Positions 20,520 to 27,569 of a stretch of 32,661 nucleotides of DNA are shown here, piece by piece (within the stretch, counting starts at the first letter, position 1; each line of letters opens with the position of its first letter). The position numbers and the translations under genes are program-made. Source of the DNA: a virus. Where the stretch lies: IMG/VR virus record IMGVR_UViG_3300025769_000465, positions 1 to 32,661 of that record. One strand, 5' to 3'. Under the pieces are notes generated by a model. That model was given only the letters and a program-made list of their open reading frames with translations, had not been told where the DNA came from and did no database searches.

Positions 20520-20984
20520 ATGGGTCAACTTAATAAGCCGATATTAGTTCAGGATAAAGAATTAATAGACCTATACCACAGTGGTATGGATACTGAGCTA
20601 TTAGCCAAAGCCTTCGCCGTCACACCTGAATACATAATTAAACTGATTAAGGGTCAAGACATAACACCTGACCAAGAAGCCCAATTTCTCAAGGATTCTC
20701 TAGTGGAAGGTAGAAGGGTGTATAATAAAGGCACAAGCTTACTATTGCGTTGTTATAACATCATAGAGACCAAAATTAATAAAGAGGCTAACTACCTAAC
20801 GCCTAGTGACCTTAGCAAGCTTGTAACCGCTATAAGCAACTCACAGATCGCTATAGGTAAGAACATTACACAGCTGAATATGAATCAACCAGTGAATGCT
20901 GAGTCATCATTGCATAATGCTAAAAAAGAGTCTAAAGAGGCATTAAAACAGCTAGCTGAGAATACCGTTATTGGGGCTGGATAA
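20520..20984 (+). CDS. HTH-containing protein; possible small terminase or regulator
   Basis: A 154-residue protein. Residues 14-45 (ELIDLYHSGMDTELLAKAFA and VTPEYIIKLIKG) form an HTH. The C-terminal half is helical (LSKLVTAISNSQIAIGKNIT) and ends in a polar tail. HTH plus helical oligomerisation region fits small terminase subunits as well as regulators. It is separated from TerL by 5 kb of accessory genes, which argues mildly against TerS. Start is ATG 20520, leaderless as judged from the promoter. Confidence 0.45.
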   Translation: MGQLNKPILVQDKELIDLYHSGMDTELLAKAFAVTPEYIIKLIKGQDITPDQEAQFLKDSLVEGRRVYNKGTSLLLRCYNIIETKINKEANYLTPSDLSKLVTAISNSQIAIGKNITQLNMNQPVNAESSLHNAKKESKEALKQLAENTVIGAG

Positions 20985-21100
20985 GGGTGGATTTCGGAAT
21001 CCCGAATCCAAGCTCCGCCTAACAACAACGCACGCTATACACATTATAATACATACATTGTATGCTTAAATTTAGTTAAATAAAGTGAAGTTAAATATGA

Positions 21101-21119
21101 CCCAAAATTGTTAGCCTCA
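21101..21119 (+). promoter_or_regulatory. Extended TTAGCCTCA motif in intergenic region
   Basis: CCCAAAATTGTTAGCCTCA (19 bp) matches CCCAATATTGCTAGCCTCA at 18126-18144 in 17 of 19 bases. The region 20985-21390 (about 400 bp) holds no gene: it has this motif, a promoter and a GC-rich hairpin. Confidence 0.5.
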
Positions 21120-21178
21120 TTTTGTGTGCATGCTAACCGATCGATATATTTTTATTTTAATATTGCATTAAATAGGTG

Positions 21179-21207
21179 TTGCAATTATTATGTGATTGAT
21201 ATATATT
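21179..21207 (+). promoter_or_regulatory. Promoter of the accessory operon
   Basis: TTGCAA (21179-21184), 17-bp spacer, TATATT (21202-21207). The transcript would start near 21214 and have a leader of about 175 nt with the GC-rich hairpin below. Confidence 0.5.
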
Positions 21208-21285
21208 TAATTGAGTAAAGAACGATTTAATTATATAGTGTATATAGACATTAGGGATTGTAGTAGTAATTGTGCCCAGGAAAAC

Positions 21286-21325
21286 CGGGGGGAGGGGCCC
21301 CCGCCCCCAAATTTTTGCCGGGGGC
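21286..21325 (+). other. GC-rich island and hairpin in the accessory-operon leader
   Basis: A stretch with runs of G and C starts near 21286 in an otherwise AT-rich genome. GCCCCCG (21297-21303) pairs with CGGGGGC (21319-21325), loop 15 nt. Could be an attenuator or a packaging (cos/pac) feature. Confidence 0.5.
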
Positions 21326-21390
21326 TGTTATTATTACGAACCCCACTATCCCCACTAAAAAAAATTAAATTGAAAGTAAAGGAGTAAAGA

Positions 21391-21885
21391 ATGAATAAGC
21401 CAACATTTGGAACATATAGGGGGTGGAGTGATAACTGGGTATATGGTGCAATGCTTCATGGGTGGGGGAAAGCATTTATTCTTGAGTTTCATGATGATGT
21501 GGTCAACGACCGATGTGTACACCCTAAATACGATCAAAGTGTATTGGATAATATTGTAGAAGTTGATCCCAAATCTTTCGCCATGTTTACAGGATTATAC
21601 GATAAGGAAGATACCCCTGTATATGGCAGTGTTCCTTTACCAGATGGAGTTATTAGTCGTGGTGGGGATATTGTAGGCGGAAATTTTGTTCGATACAGCT
21701 CAGAATGTGGTAGATTTGCAAGTCAATTAAAACGTACTAGAAAATACAAATCCTTTTTAAATGATATGTTTGTAAATTTGGATGAATTAATATCTAACGA
21801 TTTATTTGGGTGTGGTTATACAGTTATTGGCAACGCTTATCAACACCCGGAATTATTGCCGGAATTGGAAGTAAAGGAGAAATAA
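21391..21885 (+). CDS. YopX-like protein
   Basis: A 164-residue protein. FGTYRGWSDNWVYGAMLHGW (residues 6-25), then FAMFTGLYDKEDTPVYGSVP, FVRYSSECGRF and near the end GYTVIGNAYQHPELLPE. The WVYG, TGLYDK.G..VY, and VIGN...(H/N)PELL elements match YopX (PF09643), a phage family of unknown function. AAGGAG at 21380-21385. First gene of the accessory operon. Confidence 0.75.
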   Translation: MNKPTFGTYRGWSDNWVYGAMLHGWGKAFILEFHDDVVNDRCVHPKYDQSVLDNIVEVDPKSFAMFTGLYDKEDTPVYGSVPLPDGVISRGGDIVGGNFVRYSSECGRFASQLKRTRKYKSFLNDMFVNLDELISNDLFGCGYTVIGNAYQHPELLPELEVKEK

Positions 21886-22311
21886 ATGAGACTAATTGAT
21901 GCGAAAATAGCACTTATGTATATTACGCATTTTTATAATGGGTCAAGATATACAATAAAGACAACCAAAAATAAAGATGCGTATAAACTAGAAAATATTG
22001 ATGGAACTCATTGGAATTTATATATAAGAGAGCTTGATGATTATTCAATTATGATTTCGGATAATGGTGAGGGGATTAAGTATTTAGAGGGTTTAGGGAT
22101 TGATGTAGAGGGGGATGGAGTTAAAAAGGAGATTGCTAAGATTTTAGATAGCATGGGATTGGAATTAAGTGACAGCAAATGTATTTTTAATGAATTTAAA
22201 TGGAAGTCAAACTCTGCCCCATTCCTTGTTTATCACGCTTTAAGAGACATTGAGGATATAGGGAAAATATATACTCAATACAACAGGATTTTTAAGGAAA
22301 ACAAATGTTAA
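21886..22311 (+). CDS. Hypothetical protein, DUF1828-like
   Basis: A 141-residue protein. YSIMISDNGEGIKYLEGLGI (residues 52-71) followed by DVEGDGVKKEIAKILDSMGL has the DUF1828-like order TDdG..l..L...gi ... (I/L)L...G.E.L. DUF1828 proteins are linked with phage or toxin-antitoxin loci, function unknown. ATG directly follows the previous stop and ends overlapping the next gene by 7 bases. Confidence 0.45.
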   Translation: MRLIDAKIALMYITHFYNGSRYTIKTTKNKDAYKLENIDGTHWNLYIRELDDYSIMISDNGEGIKYLEGLGIDVEGDGVKKEIAKILDSMGLELSDSKCIFNEFKWKSNSAPFLVYHALRDIEDIGKIYTQYNRIFKENKC

Positions 22312-22958
22312 AGATATATTCTGATAGAGAGCGAACGAAGCCATGTGATTTAAGTTACCAAGGTACATTAGTTATTTATTCTGGTGAGTATTACATTGTA
22401 AATAAAGATAGTTCTAAGCCTGAAAAAGTTAGGGTTCATGGTGATTCAAAATTATATGCTTATGGTGAGGGGGTTCACATTGAGGCGTATGGCAATTCAT
22501 GTGTAACCTTATTTGATGGGGCGGTGGCAACGTTAAATGATGAGAGCATGTTAATGTTAGACCATAATGACCCGAACAATGGTTATAGTGAGGGTGGGTT
22601 TAGGGTGTATCGTGATTTAAGGGATGATGGGATGGTAGGCTCGCTTATGTATAAATTTGGTAGTCATACTATGCTTCACGAGATTCCTAAATGGGTGGCA
22701 TCCCCTATATGGGGGGATTGTTGGTTTGAAGAATTTAAATGTTCTTTATATGTTGCATTTCGTGGAGGGGATGAGCCTTCGCTATTTTATTATGACAGTT
22801 TAAAGACAAAGACTATTTTTGAATATGAGAGTAATGAGGATATAGGGTTTAAGGTTAGGTTACGGGATATGACCGATAAAGAAAAGCAAAATGCAGAAGA
22901 AAAAAAGCGTCAAATGGTAGAGCTTTTATCGGGAGGTGGCCCCATAACATTCTGCTAA
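22305..22958 (+). CDS. Solenoid-repeat protein with KIYSDRERTKP N-terminus
   Basis: A 217-residue protein. MLKIYSDRERTKPCDLSYQG parallels the N-terminus of the octapeptide proteins at 15107, 15516 and 15904 (IYYDKEKTKPV...). Residues 46-83 carry degenerate octads (KVRVHGDSKLYAYGEGVHIE AYGNS). After about residue 90 the sequence differs, with a Gly- and Trp-rich C-terminal domain (KWVASPIWGDCWFEEFKCSL). A distant family member in a second locus. Function unknown. Confidence 0.6.
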   Translation: MLKIYSDRERTKPCDLSYQGTLVIYSGEYYIVNKDSSKPEKVRVHGDSKLYAYGEGVHIEAYGNSCVTLFDGAVATLNDESMLMLDHNDPNNGYSEGGFRVYRDLRDDGMVGSLMYKFGSHTMLHEIPKWVASPIWGDCWFEEFKCSLYVAFRGGDEPSLFYYDSLKTKTIFEYESNEDIGFKVRLRDMTDKEKQNAEEKKRQMVELLSGGGPITFC

Positions 22959-22972
22959 AAGGAGGAAAACAA

Positions 22973-23278
22973 ATGAAACTAATATTTAAAATATACAAAA
23001 AAATTAGACAGGCACAAAATCGTGATAAGCATCGCTTTGAAATGTATAAACTAGGTGTTTCAGGGACAATGGAACAACTGAAAATGGAATTAGAGATTAC
23101 TAAGAGAGCAGTCGACGAAAAAAATGCAGAGTTACAAGTTGTAAAAAAAGAATTATCTAAATTTGAACAAGTAGATATAGATCGATTAAAAGAAATAAAA
23201 GAAGAAGCATGGAAGATTTGTTCTTTTATGAGACATAACTTGGAGCATCTTGAATTACATCCAGATAAAAAAAAATAA
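22973..23278 (+). CDS. Coiled-coil protein
   Basis: A 101-residue Lys/Glu-rich coiled-coil protein starting MKLIFKIYKKIRQAQNRDKH. The first ten residues are almost the same as those of the gene at 23533, so they are paralogs. AAAGGAGG at 22960-22967 is a strong binding site. The C-terminal 29 nt overlap the next gene. Confidence 0.55.
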   Translation: MKLIFKIYKKIRQAQNRDKHRFEMYKLGVSGTMEQLKMELEITKRAVDEKNAELQVVKKELSKFEQVDIDRLKEIKEEAWKICSFMRHNLEHLELHPDKKK

Positions 23279-23549
23279 TTTTGGATTTAGTCACGAAAAG
23301 GATGCTTATACTGATCCAAAAGAAAATCTCGCAGTAAACAGTAAGTTAATAGAAATTGACCATTATGTGAATGAAGAGGAAATATTTGAATATTATAGAG
23401 CCCTTTATTGTTATTTAGCAGATGCCTATAGGCAGATTGTTAGATATGAGATGAGAGTTGATTCTATGAATGCCCAGCAAGTAGCAATTAACGATCAAAT
23501 ACTAAAACTAGGAATTATTAAGGCAGTTAATAATGAAACTAATCTTTAA
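23250..23549 (+). CDS. Helical protein with NDQILKLGI tail
   Basis: A 99-residue protein beginning at TTG 23250 (NYIQIKKNNFGFSHEKDAYT); GGAG is four bases upstream. Its C-terminus AINDQILKLGIIKAVNNE matches the C-terminus of the gene at 23533 (NDQILNLGIDQEVNN). It seems to be the tail half of a paralog whose head half is the gene at 22973. Confidence 0.45.
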   Translation: MNYIQIKKNNFGFSHEKDAYTDPKENLAVNSKLIEIDHYVNEEEIFEYYRALYCYLADAYRQIVRYEMRVDSMNAQQVAINDQILKLGIIKAVNNETNL

Positions 23550-23883
23550 AATTTATAAAAAGGTGCGAGACTTAAAACGGCAAGAAAAAGAACTAAAAGA
23601 AGAAGAAAGTAAATTAAAAAGAAGAATTTTAAATTTAAAAAAATTAGTGAAAGAAGGGTGGATAGATTTACATAGTCTCTCACAGTCTGGATATTTAGAC
23701 CACCTAAAAAAAGAATATGAATACAAAGACAAGCAAATTGCTAGAGAAAAAGAAGAGTTAAAAAAAAGAAGAAAAGCTCTTAATCAACGAGAGCAAAAAC
23801 TTAACAAATTACAACAAAAACTAAATGACCAAATACTGAATCTAGGGATTGATCAGGAGGTTAATAACAATGATAACCCCTAG
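23533..23883 (+). CDS. Long coiled-coil protein
   Basis: A 116-residue protein: KLIFKIYKKVRDLKRQEKEL then a Lys/Glu heptad region (KEELKKRRKALNQREQKLNK) and the tail NDQILNLGIDQEVNN. It has both the N-terminus of the gene at 22973 and the C-terminus of the gene at 23250, so it looks like the single-gene version of that pair. ATG overlaps the previous gene by 17 bases. Confidence 0.55.
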   Translation: MKLIFKIYKKVRDLKRQEKELKEEESKLKRRILNLKKLVKEGWIDLHSLSQSGYLDHLKKEYEYKDKQIAREKEELKKRRKALNQREQKLNKLQQKLNDQILNLGIDQEVNNNDNP

Positions 23884-24016
23884 GCAAGTATTTATTGGAA
23901 TATCCATAAGCGTGGGGTTATACCTATTAACTTTTATTGTTTTATGGGAGTGGATACCTTATGCATTTATGAGTTGGTATATATTTTTAAAGGATTGGAG
24001 TAAAACAAATGAATAA
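23870..24016 (+). CDS. Small membrane protein (48 aa)
   Basis: MITPRQVFIGISISVGLYLL then TFIVLWEWIPYAFMSWYIF and KDWSKTNE: one or two transmembrane segments. AGGAGG at 23856-23861 is well spaced. It overlaps both neighbours by a few bases. Function unknown. Confidence 0.55.
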   Translation: MITPRQVFIGISISVGLYLLTFIVLWEWIPYAFMSWYIFLKDWSKTNE

Positions 24017-24611
24017 ACAACAAGTTCAAAAGCGAATCCATAAGAATAACCAGTTATTAGACTTAGATTTATTTCAATGGGATGAGAATAGCAAGGTATT
24101 GCGAACCAAGGAAAGTAATATACAGTGTTATTTTCATGGCATAGATGGGGTATCTTTTTATGTTGGTGGAGGGTGTTATATTGCGGCTGGGGATAACATT
24201 ACGGTTCGTGGTTTATCGGATAACGAGATAAAAATTGGTAATCATGGTGATATACGAGCGTTTGATAATGTAAAGTGTGTAGCTGGGGATGATTCCGTAT
24301 TTAATGTTGGAAGCAATGTTGAAATGACAGTTGGTCATAATTCCAAAGGCAAGGTAAAGGATTGTTGTGTAATCGAGGTATTGGGGATGGGAACATTGAT
24401 TGCTGGTAATAATTGCAAGTTTATTACTGGTGGCAATTCCATTATACGTATGGGGAGTAGTTGCAAGGTATACCGTTACGATATTAAGGAAATTATTGAT
24501 ATGGATTTAGTGAAGGATAAGCATACAGATATTGCTAGATACGATTTAAAGATCGAGTTAAATGATAATGGGATTAGTGGATATAGGGTGTTACCAAGAT
24601 ATGGATATTAA
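24009..24611 (+). CDS. Beta-solenoid repeat protein
   Basis: A 200-residue protein. Residues about 40-150 show short Gly/Asp/Asn-rich strands, e.g. VGGGCYIAAGDNITVRGL, IKIGNHGDIRAFDNVKCVAG, FNVGSNVEMTVGHNSKGKVK, and FITGGNSIIRMGSSCKVYR. This repeating (I/V)x(A/V)GxN pattern suits a beta-helix. N- and C-termini differ from the octapeptide group. TTGGAG precedes the ATG. Function unknown. Confidence 0.55.
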   Translation: MNKQQVQKRIHKNNQLLDLDLFQWDENSKVLRTKESNIQCYFHGIDGVSFYVGGGCYIAAGDNITVRGLSDNEIKIGNHGDIRAFDNVKCVAGDDSVFNVGSNVEMTVGHNSKGKVKDCCVIEVLGMGTLIAGNNCKFITGGNSIIRMGSSCKVYRYDIKEIIDMDLVKDKHTDIARYDLKIELNDNGISGYRVLPRYGY

Positions 24612-24969
24612 AATGATAATACAGAGTATAGTAGACCGATTTAAGTTGTTATTTAGCGATATTATCAGTCGTTGGATAGCTAAACCTACGTCATATGGCG
24701 TATGGATTGTTATATATGGGACTAAAGCAAAAGGTAATGCGAAAAAGCAATTTAAGTTGTATCAAAATGCTTGGGCGTATTATGACGATGGGAAAGCGTA
24801 TAGCCTGGATATTGACGGTGTAATTATAAATAGGACGGGGGTTCCATTTAAATATACCACTGAATCTGGGTTGCAGATAGACGATAGCAAGCTCAACAAA
24901 GATTTTTATACTAAAGAGAATATTCAAAGAAAAAACCGTGCCTACAAGAAGAAGCGGTTTATTAGGTAA
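24601..24969 (+). CDS. Hypothetical protein (122 aa)
   Basis: A 122-residue protein starting MDIKMIIQSIVDRFKLLFSD with an amphipathic or membrane-proximal helix, then SYGVWIVIYGTKAKGNAKKQ, and a basic C-terminus (KNRAYKKKRFIR). Start ATG 24601 is chosen; 24613 is an alternative. Overlaps the solenoid gene by 11 bases. Not recognised. Confidence 0.4.
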   Translation: MDIKMIIQSIVDRFKLLFSDIISRWIAKPTSYGVWIVIYGTKAKGNAKKQFKLYQNAWAYYDDGKAYSLDIDGVIINRTGVPFKYTTESGLQIDDSKLNKDFYTKENIQRKNRAYKKKRFIR

Positions 24970-24982
24970 GGAGGTTATTAAT

Positions 24983-25714
24983 ATGTCACCACGAGCAGTA
25001 GGTTATTTAAGGGTTTCCACACGTAAACAAGAAGTATCTATGCAGAAAATGGCTATATATGAGTATTGCGCTAAGCATGGATTTAAGATTGATGAGGAAG
25101 TTGGGGATATGATTCATGTTATTTGTAGCTCAACTAAGGGGGTTGAGAATCGAATGATTAACCGGGTATATGAATTAGAGGACGGTGATCATTTATTATT
25201 TTATTCGATATCTCGGTTAGCAAGAACACTTAGGCAGGCCAATGAAATAATTGAGGATTTATATACGAAGGGTGTTGTAGTTCATTTAATCAAGGAAGGA
25301 TTGGTATTAGATAGTAAAAAACCTTCCCCAGCAGTTAAGATGTTTGTTAATATTTTAGCATCGTTTGCCCAATTTGAGCGTGAGCAATTAAGTGAGCGAA
25401 CAAAAGATGGGTTATATGCGGCGATGTCAGCTGGGCGAATGCCCGGCCCCAAAAAAGGGTCAAAGCGTGGCAGCAAACTTGACAAATACACTAATGTTAT
25501 CTTAACGTGGTATTGCGAACGCAATTGGAGTAAGGCGAGAATCGCAAGGAAATTAAATGATATAAAGGGGAAAGATGGGAAGCCATTGGGATGTTCATAT
25601 ATTTCTTTGCATAATTTCTTAAAGAAACGTGAGATTGCGGCTTTAATAAAAGTTAAACAAGAAGAAATAGAAAATCAAGAAAATGAATTAATAAAGCGAC
25701 TTAATCCACAATAA
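24983..25714 (+). CDS. Serine recombinase (resolvase/invertase family)
   Basis: A 243-residue protein. VGYLRVSTRKQEVSMQ has the nucleophile Ser12 with Arg10; SRLAR (residues 76-80) is the conserved arginine helix, and FEREQLSERTKDGLYAA the E helix; the C-terminal HTH follows (NWSKARIARKLN). The size is that of Tn3/gin-type resolvases, not large integrases. AAGGAGG at 24968-24974 precedes ATG 24983. In a ParA-carrying phage-plasmid it could resolve multimers or invert a DNA segment; no inverted repeat target was identified. Confidence 0.8.
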   Translation: MSPRAVGYLRVSTRKQEVSMQKMAIYEYCAKHGFKIDEEVGDMIHVICSSTKGVENRMINRVYELEDGDHLLFYSISRLARTLRQANEIIEDLYTKGVVVHLIKEGLVLDSKKPSPAVKMFVNILASFAQFEREQLSERTKDGLYAAMSAGRMPGPKKGSKRGSKLDKYTNVILTWYCERNWSKARIARKLNDIKGKDGKPLGCSYISLHNFLKKREIAALIKVKQEEIENQENELIKRLNPQ

Positions 25715-25734
25715 ATGGAGTATTATGCGCTCGC

Positions 25735-25929
25735 ATGTTTTCGATTGATGATTTAAAAAACAAAATGGAGGATTCGGTTCACGAGTATTTGCTTGCCCGA
25801 GCCTCCATGCCTAATGCGTTAAAGAAGGGGTATGGGAAAATTGAGTTATCATTTAGGATAACGTGCGAAAATAATAAGCCAGCCTTTTTTCATCACAAAG
25901 AAAGTGTTGAGGAAACCATTAAGCCATGA
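25735..25929 (+). CDS. Small hypothetical protein before TerL (64 aa)
   Basis: MFSIDDLKNKMEDSVHEYLL then ARASMPNALKKGYGKIELSF and ending HHKESVEETIKP. It ends overlapping the TerL start (ATGA), a position where a small terminase gene often sits; at 64 residues it is short for TerS and lacks a visible HTH. The ribosome binding site is weak. Function unknown. Confidence 0.4.
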   Translation: MFSIDDLKNKMEDSVHEYLLARASMPNALKKGYGKIELSFRITCENNKPAFFHHKESVEETIKP

Positions 25930-27560
25930 TTACGGCTAGCGAGGAGTTAATCCATAAATGGCGTACTAAGCCAATAACCTTTGTACAAGATGTCATTGGG
26001 TTCCATTTAACACAAGAAGAACTTGATAAAAAAGGCGAATTATACGGTACTAGCCCAGGCCCACTAGGGTTACATTACATGCTAGACCCGTTACAGGTAG
26101 ATATTATTCAGTCGTTAGCGGATTTATGTTTTGTTCAGTGGAAAAAGGGCAATGGGGTAAAATTACATGAGGTTGAGGCGAAATTATCAAAGAAAAAAGG
26201 TGTGTCTACCATGGCTGGCAAAGGTTGTGGGAAGACAGCCATTGCGAGCTTAGTCTCGTTATGGTTTTTGGTGTGTTATGACAATAGCAAGGTGTTTTTA
26301 ATTGGCCCTAAATACGATCAAATTATGGCAGGTTTATTCCCAGAAATAAGCAAATGGTATAACCGGTCCATAGAGGTTTATGGGGTAGAGGGGAATTACT
26401 TGCGTGAATGTGTTGATGTTAAAGGCGAAACCGTTTTATATACAGGGCAAGGTGATAAAAAATTAAATGCGGCTAAAGGTTGGTCGATCAAGATTATTAC
26501 ATTTGGCCAAAGTGCTAATAACAAAGAAAATACCGTTGGGTTACAGGGTAAACACGCTGATAATATGCTATTTATTACGGATGAGGCCCCGGGTATCCCA
26601 AATTACGTATTTGATGCGATAGATGATACGTGTACGCAGGCTAACAACGTAATATTCAATATTTTTAACCCGAATAAAAATACAGGTTGGGCAATTGATG
26701 CCCATAGTGCCAAAATGTCAAAATATTGGATTACGCACCAAATTAATTGCGAAAATAGCACTTTGGTAAGCAAAGATCATATTGAATATATGAGGAACAA
26801 GTTTGGTGTAGATAGCAATATGTATCGAGTAAACGTGTTAGGGTTGCCGCCATTAACCGATGACGGGGCATTTATAAGTTATGAGTGGATTCGGCAATCG
26901 GTTGAAGCCTATGATATGTATGACCCCGAAAAAGATGCCCCACTTATTACCGCGCTTGATGTTGGTGGTGGTGGCGATCCTAGCCAATGCGTGATTATGA
27001 AAGGACGTAAGCTGATTAGATTTGAGAAAAACACAAGCCCAAATACAGAAGTGGTAGCGTCTTGGTATGAAGAATTACTGAGTGATTACGAGCCAGATGA
27101 ATATTACATTGATGCGGTGGGGATTGGGCAAGGCGTTTACGATAAATTGGTTGCCATGGGGTATACAAAATTAAAGGGAATAAAAGGTAATTCTTTCTCA
27201 AGAAGTGATCGCTATTTCAATTTAAGGGATGAGTTAGGTTTTAGATTGCGAGATGCATTTGAGACTGGCAATATATATATTCCAGATGATGAGGAATTGA
27301 TCAATGAAATTAGTTTATTGATGGAGGACCAAGAGCATCGAAGTGGTAAATTCAAGTTGGTCAGTAAAAAGAATGACAAGTTCAAGAAGGAAATGCGTGG
27401 CAAGTTGGGATATGAAAGTCCCAACAAACTTGATGCTCTAATGATGTGCTTTTACAACAGATATGAAGTGACAATGCGAATAAAAGAAAGAAAAAAGGAT
27501 AGATCATTTGTTTCAGGGAATATTATTCAGCAGTTAGACAACGCTTGGATGGCGTTATAG
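25926..27560 (+). CDS. terL: Large terminase subunit (TerL)
   Basis: A 544-residue protein with ATPase and nuclease domains. AGKGCGKT (residues 97-104) is the Walker A, MLFITDE (214-220) the Walker B, and the RuvC-type nuclease uses Asp345 in ALDVGGGGDPS, Asp396 in YYIDAVG and Asp503 in NKLDALMM. It packages DNA through the portal. The start is at ATG 25926; the previous gene overlaps by 4 bases. Full length for the family. Confidence 0.9.
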   Translation: MITASEELIHKWRTKPITFVQDVIGFHLTQEELDKKGELYGTSPGPLGLHYMLDPLQVDIIQSLADLCFVQWKKGNGVKLHEVEAKLSKKKGVSTMAGKGCGKTAIASLVSLWFLVCYDNSKVFLIGPKYDQIMAGLFPEISKWYNRSIEVYGVEGNYLRECVDVKGETVLYTGQGDKKLNAAKGWSIKIITFGQSANNKENTVGLQGKHADNMLFITDEAPGIPNYVFDAIDDTCTQANNVIFNIFNPNKNTGWAIDAHSAKMSKYWITHQINCENSTLVSKDHIEYMRNKFGVDSNMYRVNVLGLPPLTDDGAFISYEWIRQSVEAYDMYDPEKDAPLITALDVGGGGDPSQCVIMKGRKLIRFEKNTSPNTEVVASWYEELLSDYEPDEYYIDAVGIGQGVYDKLVAMGYTKLKGIKGNSFSRSDRYFNLRDELGFRLRDAFETGNIYIPDDEELINEISLLMEDQEHRSGKFKLVSKKNDKFKKEMRGKLGYESPNKLDALMMCFYNRYEVTMRIKERKKDRSFVSGNIIQQLDNAWMAL

Positions 27561-27569
27561 GAGGAAATC

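Noticed and set aside
20987-21010. GGATTTCGGAATCCCGAATCC hairpin as a terminator
   Set aside because: It has a bulge, a short stem and no T run after it; termination after 20984 cannot be supported.
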